24,774 nt of DNA, from positions 1-24,774 of the forward strand of contig JAFYGX010000186.1 in NCBI GenBank assembly GCA_017543025.1, given 5' to 3'. Below, one piece after another: positions 8,463 to 15,425 of this stretch. This DNA comes from Solobacterium sp. Its GTDB lineage: Bacteria > Bacillota_I > Bacilli_A > Erysipelotrichales > Erysipelotrichaceae. The position numbers were made by a program, and so were the translations under genes. The notes under the pieces are model-generated. The model made no database searches. It saw only the letters and a program-made list of their open reading frames with translations, and was not told the DNA's origin. Position 1 is the stretch's first letter; the number at the start of each line of letters is the position of its first letter.

Positions 8463-10117
8463 TTACAATCAAAGTTATACTGAGAGATTTAAAACCGATC
8501 GACATGCAGTTCAGAGAGCCCGTGTCGGTTCGTACGATTGCGGATCAGGTTCAGCCGAAGTGTCCGTATCGTCTGGTGCTTGCAAGATTTGACCGTATTA
8601 CCATCCGGATGGATACCACGCTGTATGACAGCGGAACACTTGAACTTCTTGACATCCGGAACATGGAGGCAAGACTGAGCTATCAGGCAAGTCTGCTGTT
8701 GCTGTATTCCTGCGCGATGCATGAAGTTGCCGGCAAGGAGTGCCGCATCAGCACGCATAATTCGCTCAGCAAAGGTCTTTATACTACCATCCGGGGCGTT
8801 GAGATCACAGATGAGCTTGTTCAGAAGGTGGAAGACCGGATGCGGGAGCTTGTCGAACAGAAGCTTCCCATCAGCAAGCGTTATGTTCTGCGGCACGAAA
8901 TCACGATGTGGAACCGGAAGGAACATAATGAAAAAGTAAGTGAGATGCTGCGGTATACGCCGGATCTGCAGTATGCGATGATTTATACCCTGAGAGATGA
9001 ATCATGGACATTTATCAATGAGCTTGTCACAGATACCGGATATCTTGATCTGTTTGAACTGCGCCAGTATAAATACGGAATACTGGTGCGTTTCCCGCAT
9101 CCGCTGGATCCTTCCAGAATTCTTCCGTATGAAGAACAGAACGTCATGTATGAGGCATTCGCAGAAGAAAAGCGCTGGTGCAAGATCACGAAGGTGTTCA
9201 ATACGAAGGATCTGAACCGGGCGATTTTGGAAGGAAGGGCAAAAGAACTTGTCTTCATGAATGAAGCTCTGCATGAAAAGAAGGTTGCTGAAATTGCAGA
9301 CCGGATCGCTTCGGAAAAGAAACGCGTCATTCTGATTGCCGGCCCTTCTTCTTCCGGCAAGACAACCTTTGCCAACCGGCTCTGCATACAGCTTCGGGTT
9401 GCCGGACTGGATCCGCTTTACATCGGAATGGATGATTATTTCCATGACCGGGACAGAACGCCGATCCGGGACGGAAAATATGATTTTGAATGCTTTGAGG
9501 CAATTGATACGGATCTTATGAAGAGCCATATCCGTCAGCTGCTTTCCGGTGAAGAAGTGGATATGCCTTCCTTTGATTTTGAAAAGGGAGAGAAGCGCTA
9601 CGGCAAGCGGATTGTGCGGATTACAGAAGATTCACCGATCGTGATTGAAGGTCTGCATGCGCTGAATCCGAAGACGAGCGATACGTTTACTGACGACGAG
9701 AAATTCCGGATCTATATCAGTCCTCTGACACAGCTGAACATAGACGGAATGAACCGGATTCCCACAACCGATGGCAGAATCCTTCGCCGGATTGTGCGGG
9801 ATGCCCGGTTCCGGGGCTACAGCGCGCAGAAAACGATTGATATCTGGCCGCGCGTAAGCGAGGGAGAGGATGTGAATATCTTTCCCTACAACAAGTATGC
9901 GGACGAATTCTTCAACAGCCAATGTATCTATGAGATGGCTGTGCTGAAGAAATATGCAAAGCCTCTGCTGGAAGCGATCTGCGAGGATCAGCCGGAATTT
10001 ACGGAAGCACAGCGTCTGCTCCGGCTTCTGACATATTTTGTATCAATGGCAGATGATTCCTTTATCCCGAATAATTCGATCATGCGGGAATTCATCGGCG
10101 GATCATCGATCGTCTGA
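8459..10117 (+). CDS. Nucleoside kinase (uridine kinase-like) with ThrRS-like N-terminal region
   Basis: A 552-residue protein of the Firmicutes nucleoside-kinase family. Residues 1 to about 250 resemble the TGS and second-additional (editing-type) regions of threonyl-tRNA synthetase. Residues about 275-500 form a phosphoribulokinase/uridine-kinase P-loop domain: Walker A GPSSSGKTTFANRL starts at residue 295, IGMDDYFHDRD follows, then SFDFEKGEKRYG and IVIEGLHALNP. These enzymes phosphorylate nucleosides such as uridine or cytidine using ATP or GTP. The role of the ThrRS-like part is not established. The start overlaps the ppk1 stop (ATGA), so the gene is the third of a coupled operon and its product is made together with the polyphosphate kinase. 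There is no obvious terminator directly after it. Confidence 0.88.
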   Translation: MITIKVILRDLKPIDMQFREPVSVRTIADQVQPKCPYRLVLARFDRITIRMDTTLYDSGTLELLDIRNMEARLSYQASLLLLYSCAMHEVAGKECRISTHNSLSKGLYTTIRGVEITDELVQKVEDRMRELVEQKLPISKRYVLRHEITMWNRKEHNEKVSEMLRYTPDLQYAMIYTLRDESWTFINELVTDTGYLDLFELRQYKYGILVRFPHPLDPSRILPYEEQNVMYEAFAEEKRWCKITKVFNTKDLNRAILEGRAKELVFMNEALHEKKVAEIADRIASEKKRVILIAGPSSSGKTTFANRLCIQLRVAGLDPLYIGMDDYFHDRDRTPIRDGKYDFECFEAIDTDLMKSHIRQLLSGEEVDMPSFDFEKGEKRYGKRIVRITEDSPIVIEGLHALNPKTSDTFTDDEKFRIYISPLTQLNIDGMNRIPTTDGRILRRIVRDARFRGYSAQKTIDIWPRVSEGEDVNIFPYNKYADEFFNSQCIYEMAVLKKYAKPLLEAICEDQPEFTEAQRLLRLLTYFVSMADDSFIPNNSIMREFIGGSSIV

Positions 10118-10224
10118 GTCAGAAGATCCCGTCATTCAGGGGAGGATCAACAGTGAACTGAGAACGTGTTTCCGGTTTGTAAACATGCATATATTCAATA
10201 GCTGCGCAAAGCAGGAGGGAACCC

Positions 10225-11097
10225 ATGAAAGACAGATTTGACGGCAGATACATCCGGGATGCTGATGCAATGCATTACATCATGCCGTTCCTATATCCCG
10301 ACAGATGTGATAACCAGGCGCTGTTTTCCTTTAAAATCGATCTTACAGCTCTGAATGAATATCTGAAGAAAAAATCGGAAAGCGATCCGGAGTACCGATA
10401 CAACCTGTTTCAGTGCATCATCTGTGCAGCGCTGAAAACGATTACCCTTCGGACAAAACTCTCCCGGTTCATCCATAACCGGCGTATGTATCAGCGCAAT
10501 GAGGTGTCTGCGGCATTTGCCGTAAAACAGGAATTCGCTGATGATGGCGGAGAAGTGCTTGCATTTATTCATGCAAAACCGGAATGGACGATTGACGATG
10601 TGCATGATGAGATCAGAGATCAGCTGAAAAAGCTGAGACAGAAGGGATATTCGGATGAGTCCACTTCCTTTATGGACCGTTTCAGCCGGATTCCGGAATG
10701 GATCTCAAGGCCTGCAGTCGAATTGATCTGCTGGCTGGAAAAAAAGGGAAAGATACCCAGAGCGCTTGTTGAGACAGACCCTTATCACGCTTCCGTCGTG
10801 CTGGCAAATCTCGGGTCGATCGGACTCCCGAACGGCTATCACCACCTGACAAACTGGGGCACAACGTCATTGTTTATTCTGATCGGGAAGGCGGAGCAGA
10901 TGCCATTCTTCGAAAACGGGGAAATGACATTCCGTGATGGCGTTGAACTGGGGATTACCATTGATGAGCGAATTGCGGACGGGTTTTATTTCGCCCGTTC
11001 CATGAGAATGATGAAACTGTTTCTTGAACAGCCGCAGCTGCTGGAGCGGCCGATGAATGAGAAACTGAGCGATGAACTCTGGGAACAGATCAGATGA
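10225..11097 (+). CDS. E2/CAT-fold acyltransferase-like protein lacking the catalytic histidine
   Basis: A 290-residue protein with the fold of the 2-oxo-acid dehydrogenase E2 catalytic domain and chloramphenicol acetyltransferase. Evidence: the NEVSAAFAVKQEF strand near 92-104, SVVLANLGSIGLPNGYHHL (190-208) matching the E2 SNLG region, and a C-terminal GITIDERIADG (243-253). In active E2/CAT enzymes this last motif is DHRxxDG with an essential His; here the His position is Glu248, while Asp252 and Gly253 are kept. There is no lipoyl or E3-binding domain. It may therefore be a non-classical acyltransferase or a binding protein. A strong AGGAGG (10213-10218) is six bases from the ATG. It follows the kinase operon after 107 bases and could be co-transcribed. 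Confidence 0.75.
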   Translation: MKDRFDGRYIRDADAMHYIMPFLYPDRCDNQALFSFKIDLTALNEYLKKKSESDPEYRYNLFQCIICAALKTITLRTKLSRFIHNRRMYQRNEVSAAFAVKQEFADDGGEVLAFIHAKPEWTIDDVHDEIRDQLKKLRQKGYSDESTSFMDRFSRIPEWISRPAVELICWLEKKGKIPRALVETDPYHASVVLANLGSIGLPNGYHHLTNWGTTSLFILIGKAEQMPFFENGEMTFRDGVELGITIDERIADGFYFARSMRMMKLFLEQPQLLERPMNEKLSDELWEQIR

Positions 11098-11112
11098 GCA
11101 GTGTGGAAATGA

Positions 11113-11156
11113 ATGACTGAAAAGGAAGATATTCTGCTTTCCTTTTCCGCAGTCAT
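11113..11156. repeat. Long hairpin after the E2-like gene
   Basis: ATGACTG (11113-11119) plus AAAAGGAA (11120-11127) pair with TTCCTTTT (11139-11146) and CAGTCAT (11150-11156), leaving a three-base bulge and an 11-base loop. It starts 15 bases after the stop at 11097 and may stabilise or end the message. No U-tract follows, so it is not a typical intrinsic terminator. Confidence 0.5.
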
Positions 11157-11246
11157 CTGAATCACGATGCAGATATGCCTGGCTGAATACTGTGAATCTG
11201 CGCAAATCCGTATGAATATAAGCTTCAGAGGGGTTTCGTCAGGCAG

Positions 11247-11450
11247 ATGCGGATTGAACCGGAAATCAGAGTACCGATACCAGCCCATGCGCCTGTAAAT
11301 GTCATTCAGATGATGTGGCTGTTTAACCCGAACTCCGGCGAACATTTCTATACTGGAAATGCGCAGAAAAAGGCAATACTGGTCCGTGCCGGGTGGAAAA
11401 CGAAGGTGTCGGTTTCTGCGCAGCGAAAACTGACTGATCTTTCCGAATAG
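11247..11450 (+). pseudogene. Frameshifted relic of a cell-surface LYNPNSGEHFYT-type (DUF5648-like) repeat
   Basis: The readable part, WLFNPNSGEHFYTGNAQKK followed by AILVRAGW (about 11316-11396), matches the repeat found many times in secreted Firmicutes proteins, usually read as LYNPNSGEHFYT...AGWKNEGVGW. In frame it then loses similarity. Reading continues in another frame immediately afterwards as ENEGVGFCAA (about 11395-11424), so an indel in the AAAA run near 11397-11400 has broken it. No signal peptide, promoter or remainder of a large surface protein is present. It is therefore a decayed fragment of a former gene, or a displaced repeat unit, rather than a working gene. The family assignment rests on this motif alone. 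Confidence 0.6.
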
Positions 11451-11472
11451 CTGAGCGTAATCCGGAAAGATC
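11436..11472. repeat. 10-bp perfect inverted repeat downstream of the relic
   Basis: GATCTTTCCG (11436-11445) is exactly complementary to CGGAAAGATC (11463-11472), with a 17-base loop. It overlaps the end of the frameshifted relic and could be what remains of its terminator. There is no U-tract. Confidence 0.5.
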
Positions 11473-11590
11473 CTGTAAATGGCGAAAAAAAGCCGCAGGT
11501 GACCATCATTCTAAAGAAAGAAAATGGTGGTATCCATCCACGACTCAAACCTGTGCAAAGGGTGTATGAGCAGCAGTTGAAGTCAAGTGT

Positions 11591-11612
11591 AAAGCCGGCT
11601 GACGCCGGCTTT
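11591..11612 (-). terminator. Terminator of the PPK2 gene
   Basis: AAAGCCGGC (11591-11599) and GCCGGCTTT (11604-11612) form a 9-bp GC-rich stem with a four-base loop, eight bases beyond the stop of the leftward PPK2 gene. The U-tract is short on both strands, but position and stability suit a terminator. Confidence 0.7.
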
Positions 11613-11619
11613 CATTCTG

Positions 11620-12582
11620 TTATTTCTGCTGTTTCTTCTTTTTCTTGTCTTTATTTTTATCTTTATCCTTGCCTTTTTCCTGCGAAAAGACAGGAATGGA
11701 ATCGGCAGTTTCAGGTTCCGGCGGGAGTTCTTTCAGTATTTCCTCTTTGAGTTCGTGGAACTGTGCCAGACGTTCTTCTGTGACGACCGGATAGTGCGGA
11801 TCCATATCTTTCAGCGTATCGAGAATGATTTCACTGACCACGTAACGCATATACCATTTGTGATCTGCCGGAATGACATACCACGGGCATTGTTCCGTGG
11901 ACGTATGGTTGATGGCAGCTTCAAACGCATCCATATAAGCATCCCAGTATTCGCGTTCTGTCCAGTCAGACGGAGAGAATTTCCAGTTCTTTTCCGGTTC
12001 TTCAATCCGGGAAAGGAATCGTCTTGCCTGTTCTTCTTTGGAAACATTAAGGAAGATCTTCACGGTACGGACACTGTTGTGATAGAGATATGCTTCAAAA
12101 TGATTGATATCCTGATACCGGTTTTCAATCACTTTTTCTACTTTGACCCGATCCGCATGAGCCTGTTTTGTATAAAGCTCACGGACTTTTCCGATCAGAA
12201 CGTCTTCGTAATGACTGCGGTTGAAAATTGCGATTTCTCCTTTTTCCGGCGCCATGGTATGCACACGCCACAGATAATCATGGGCAAGCTCTTCGGAAGA
12301 GGGTGACTTGAAGGCGGCTTCATAGACTCCGTGCGGACTCAGGCACTGAAGTACGGCGCGGATCGTACCGTCTTTTCCGGCCGCATCCATTGCCTGAAAC
12401 AGAAAAATCACACCTTCTTTTTTCTCCGCAAAGAGCTTCTGCTGAAGGGCATCAATTTTCTTGTTGTTTTTCTCCAGTTTGCGTTCTGCTTCTTCCCGGT
12501 TTTCACAGAGACTCGTCTCATCCGTGCTGACTTTTTTGAGATTCAGATGTTTTGAGCCGTCATAGCGGTATTGTTCGAACAT
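11620..12582 (-). CDS. PPK2 family polyphosphate:nucleotide phosphotransferase with lysine-rich tail
   Basis: A 320-residue single-domain PPK2 protein. Such enzymes move phosphate between polyphosphate and nucleoside mono- or diphosphates, usually making ADP/ATP or GTP from polyphosphate. Walker A is QAMDAAGKDGT (about 63-73). The Walker B/lid region is FNRSHYEDVL (120-129), and further typical blocks are FLNVSKEEQARRFLSRI and WKFSPSDWTEREYWDAY. Length and the GKDG form of Walker A fit the polyphosphate-nucleotide phosphotransferase group rather than two-domain class II enzymes. The last about 20 residues (KGKDKDKNKDKKKKKQQK) are nearly all charged and lysine-dominated, like the unrelated tail on PPK1. 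The gene is alone, with its own promoter and terminator. A GAAAGTGAG sequence before the ATG is a modest ribosome-binding site. Confidence 0.93.
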   Translation of the reverse strand: MFEQYRYDGSKHLNLKKVSTDETSLCENREEAERKLEKNNKKIDALQQKLFAEKKEGVIFLFQAMDAAGKDGTIRAVLQCLSPHGVYEAAFKSPSSEELAHDYLWRVHTMAPEKGEIAIFNRSHYEDVLIGKVRELYTKQAHADRVKVEKVIENRYQDINHFEAYLYHNSVRTVKIFLNVSKEEQARRFLSRIEEPEKNWKFSPSDWTEREYWDAYMDAFEAAINHTSTEQCPWYVIPADHKWYMRYVVSEIILDTLKDMDPHYPVVTEERLAQFHELKEEILKELPPEPETADSIPVFSQEKGKDKDKNKDKKKKKQQK

Positions 12583-12617
12583 GTTGTATACTCACTTTCT
12601 AATGTCTGTTAATTACC

Positions 12618-12646
12618 ATAATAACCGTTATTGACCGGAATAAGAA
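12618..12646 (-). promoter_or_regulatory. Promoter of the PPK2 gene with overlapping palindrome
   Basis: On the minus strand, TTCTTA (12641-12646) and TATTAT (12618-12623) are 17 bases apart, giving a leader of roughly 28 bases. A 13-bp palindrome, AATAAC-C-GTTATT (12620-12632), overlaps the -10 and part of the spacer, where a repressor could block polymerase. The -35 is weak. Confidence 0.45.
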
Positions 12647-12870
12647 CCTGAATTTTCCGGATTGCAGAATCACGTAAATGGCAGTTGTTTCGCGTCACGG
12701 AAATCGGTATACTTCATTGGCGTGATGTTTTACCGCTGAAGCTGTCACAGAACGGAAGCCGGATGAAACGGAAATCCGGGCACGGATATCATGCGCATAG
12801 CATTGCAGATCGGGAAACAGAATGTGTTTCCTGCAGAAAGGCAGAGGGTTCACCTCATTGGGATTAATAT

Positions 12871-13458
12871 ATGGATGTAGTTGGATTTGTGATTACAGCA
12901 GTCATGCTTGGGGCAGGGCTTGCGATGGATGCGTTTTCCGTATCGCTTGCCAACGGGCTGAATGATCCGAAGATGAGTACCGGCAGGATGCGTCTGATCG
13001 CCGGGGTATTTGCGGGATTTCAATGTCTGATGCCGCTTGTCGGATGGCTGCTGGTTCATACGGTTGTTACGATATTTCATTCGTTTGAAGCTGTAATTCC
13101 GTGGATTGCGTTTCTTCTGCTCGGATATATCGGCGGAAAGATGATTCTGGAGGGAATCCATCCGGAGGCAGAGGAGCAGGGAAAGGCGGATCTTTCCATG
13201 CAGGAACTCACGCTGCAGGGGATTGCAACATCGATTGATGCGCTGTCGGTCGGATTTACCATTGCGGATTACAGTTTTCCCGGGGCGCTTGTGACATCGC
13301 TGATCATCGCTGCCGTCACCTATGTGATCTGTGCTGCGGGACTGCGGATCGGAAAGAAAGCGGGAACGGCGCTTTCCGGAAAAGCTTCGATTCTTGGCGG
13401 CGTGATACTGATTGCGATCGGTGTGAATATTCTGGTACGGCATCTGCTGGGTCTCTGA
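12871..13458 (+). CDS. mntP: Manganese efflux pump MntP
   Basis: A 195-residue membrane protein of the MntP (YebN) family, which exports Mn2+ across the cytoplasmic membrane. About six hydrophobic segments are visible. The two conserved acidic motifs, AMDAFSVSLANG in the first segment and SIDALSVGFT in the fourth, mark the duplicated half and the metal path. Length is normal for the family. The ATG at 12871 is needed to keep the first membrane segment, although no good Shine-Dalgarno precedes it. In many bacteria mntP is controlled by the yybP-ykoY manganese riboswitch; I do not see its conserved loops in the 288 bases upstream. The gene converges with the acyl-CoA ligase gene. Confidence 0.93.
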   Translation: MDVVGFVITAVMLGAGLAMDAFSVSLANGLNDPKMSTGRMRLIAGVFAGFQCLMPLVGWLLVHTVVTIFHSFEAVIPWIAFLLLGYIGGKMILEGIHPEAEEQGKADLSMQELTLQGIATSIDALSVGFTIADYSFPGALVTSLIIAAVTYVICAAGLRIGKKAGTALSGKASILGGVILIAIGVNILVRHLLGL

Positions 13459-13572
13459 AGGGCAGGTGCTTTTTTCATCCGCTGCTTTCTGTGTTTCGTT
13501 TCAGAAAACAGTATGCACAATGCGATGGAGTTCCGCATACCATGCATGTATCTGCGTGGTGAGTCATAAGAA

Positions 13573-13601
13573 AACACCGATGCCTGAAAACCATCGGTGT
13601 T
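13573..13601 (-). terminator. Terminator of the acyl-CoA ligase gene
   Basis: AACACCGATG (13573-13582) pairs perfectly with CATCGGTGTT (13592-13601) around a nine-base loop. Read leftward, the stem is followed by TTTTCTT. It starts 16 bases after the ligase stop at 13617 and may also stop mntP transcripts coming from the left. Confidence 0.85.
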
Positions 13602-13616
13602 CTGCAGATGATGTTT

Positions 13617-15320
13617 TTATACTGACCCAGCGGAGGAATCTGTTTCCGCATTCGCTTCTTCTTCCAGTTTGCGGTAAGCAACTTTTCCGACAAGCGTCTT
13701 CGGAAGTTCCGCGCGGAATACAATCTCGCGCGGCATGGCATAGGCAGATACATGCATGAAAAGCACACTGCGGATCCGTTCCTTCATCTGTTCATCCCCT
13801 TCATAACCGGGTTTCAGAACCACATAGGCTCTGACACTCTGCATGCGGTGAGGATCCTTTACGCCAATTACGCAGCTGTAGGCAACTTCCTCACAGGAGT
13901 CGATGATATTCTCAATCTGACCGGGATAGACGTTGTATCCGTTTGTGATGATCATCCGCTTGATGCGCTGGTGGAAATAGATATATCCGTCTTCATCCAT
14001 ATGTCCGAGATCTCCGGTAAAGAGCCATATATCACCGTCTTCGAGCTTTCGGAGCGCTTTGGCAGTCTCCTTCGGGTTTTTCAGATATCCCAGCATGACG
14101 GAAGGGCCTTTCAGTATGATTTCACCTTCTTCGCCGGCGGGCAGTTCTTCATCCGTACCGGGGCGGACAATGCAGTATTCTGTATCCGGGAAGGGAAGAC
14201 CGATCGAGTGTTCACGGTAGGTATCGCGCGGGGTGAGACAGCTTGCGGTAACGCACTCAGTAAGACCGTATCCCTCACGAACCTGGATGGAAGCGTTGTG
14301 CGCTTTCAGAAATGCGTCTACTTTTTTCTTCAGCTCAACGCTCAGCGCATCGCCGCCGCAGAACATTCCTTTCAGGCAGGAGAGATCTGCGTTATTCAGC
14401 TCTTTGATATGAAGGAGTGCTTCGAAGATCGTCGGTACGCCGGCAATGTAATTCGGTTTTTTCTTCTTCAGTATCTCTGCATAGCTCTTTCCGCTGAAAG
14501 TCGGCATCAGAATGCATTCTGCGCCGTTGATCAGGATTGTATGAATGTTGATGCCAAGACCGAATCCGTGAAATACCGGCATGCATGACAGCATGGTGTC
14601 GCCCGGACCAAGCGGCTGCAGGATCGCTTCCGTTGCCTGCAGCGCGGTTGCGTTGAAGTTGCGATCCGACAGACAGATGCCTTTCGGGGTGCTGCTTGTG
14701 CCGCCGCTGTAAAGAATGGCGGCTGTGGCAGAAGGGTCATAGACGGGTTCAGGAAGCTTCACAGACGGCTGTCCTTTGCGCAGGAACTGTGTCCACAGCA
14801 TTCCTTCCGGCGTGTCGGGATAGCGGCGGAAGGCTTTTCCTTTTGTCAGAGAGAACACTGTTCCGCGGAAGAAATCAAGTTCATCCTGCATGCGGGCAGT
14901 GAGGATCGTAACCGGAAAACTGCATTCCTGTACAGCAGCGGCTACTTTTTCATAGAACAGATCCAGGGTCAGAATCATCCGGCTCTTGGAAAAATCCAGA
15001 AAAAAAGTGATTTCTTTCTGAGCGCTCTGCGGATGAACCATATTGCAGATGGCACCGATCCGATTGAGTCCGTAGAAGCAGTCAAGTGCCTGCGGTGTAT
15101 TCGGCATACAGATGGTAACAGCATCGCCTCTGCGAATGCCCATTGCTGTAAATGCCCGGGCAGTCCGCTCAATTTTCAGGATGAACTGACGATAGGTTGT
15201 CCTTTTTCCGAAAAACTCATAGGCAGGGTAATCCGGGGCTTTCTCAGCAGCCTGTTTAACCATCTGAAACATGGTTCGCTCCGGATATACGATGTGTTTT
15301 TTCAGTTTAGCAGTTTCCAT
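13617..15320 (-). CDS. AMP-dependent acyl-CoA ligase (fatty-acid type)
   Basis: A 567-residue member of the ANL adenylating family, converting a carboxylic (probably fatty) acid to its CoA thioester with ATP. Motifs in order: the phosphate-binding YSGGTSSTPKG (204-214), GYGLTE (350-355), FTGDLGHMDEDGYIYFHQR (434-452), and the C-terminal LPKTLVGKVAYRKLEE, whose Lys546 is the position used in adenylation. The substrate chain length cannot be read off. The ATG at 15320 has no Shine-Dalgarno but follows a good promoter by 11 bases. An alternative ATG at 15272 (residue 17) has GGAG six bases upstream, yet would remove a YPERT stretch that resembles the N-terminus of relatives. The gene converges with mntP and diverges from the radical SAM gene. 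Confidence 0.9.
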   Translation of the reverse strand: METAKLKKHIVYPERTMFQMVKQAAEKAPDYPAYEFFGKRTTYRQFILKIERTARAFTAMGIRRGDAVTICMPNTPQALDCFYGLNRIGAICNMVHPQSAQKEITFFLDFSKSRMILTLDLFYEKVAAAVQECSFPVTILTARMQDELDFFRGTVFSLTKGKAFRRYPDTPEGMLWTQFLRKGQPSVKLPEPVYDPSATAAILYSGGTSSTPKGICLSDRNFNATALQATEAILQPLGPGDTMLSCMPVFHGFGLGINIHTILINGAECILMPTFSGKSYAEILKKKKPNYIAGVPTIFEALLHIKELNNADLSCLKGMFCGGDALSVELKKKVDAFLKAHNASIQVREGYGLTECVTASCLTPRDTYREHSIGLPFPDTEYCIVRPGTDEELPAGEEGEIILKGPSVMLGYLKNPKETAKALRKLEDGDIWLFTGDLGHMDEDGYIYFHQRIKRMIITNGYNVYPGQIENIIDSCEEVAYSCVIGVKDPHRMQSVRAYVVLKPGYEGDEQMKERIRSVLFMHVSAYAMPREIVFRAELPKTLVGKVAYRKLEEEANAETDSSAGSV

Positions 15321-15331
15321 AACAATATCTG

Positions 15332-15361
15332 ATTCTAACAGGAGTTAAGGGGAATTATCAA
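15332..15361 (-). promoter_or_regulatory. Promoter of the acyl-CoA ligase gene, very short leader
   Basis: On the minus strand, TTGATA (15356-15361) and TAGAAT (15332-15337) are 18 bases apart and the -10 is extended by TG. The -10 ends 11 bases before the ATG at 15320, so the leader would be only about four or five bases, which fits the lack of a Shine-Dalgarno. Confidence 0.6.
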
Positions 15362-15390
15362 TTTTCTGCGGGTTTATTCGGCGTCAGTTC

Positions 15391-15399
15391 TGGTATGAT
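15391..15399 (+). promoter_or_regulatory. Extended -10 promoter of the radical SAM gene
   Basis: TGGTATGAT (15391-15399) is an extended -10 with no clear -35. Transcription would begin near 15406, just upstream of the AAGGAG site at 15411-15416. Confidence 0.5.
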
Positions 15400-15425
15400 A
15401 CGACTGCTGTAAGGAGTGAAGCGGT

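Noticed and set aside
12640..12870. yybP-ykoY manganese riboswitch upstream of mntP
   Set aside because: Expected from the family, but the conserved GGGGAGTA-type loop and its partner are not present. An Rfam RF00080 scan would settle it.
15272..15320. Alternative start of the acyl-CoA ligase at 15272
   Set aside because: It has a good GGAG at six bases, but the YPERT segment before it looks like the true N-terminus of relatives and a strong promoter lies just before 15320. Not fully excluded.
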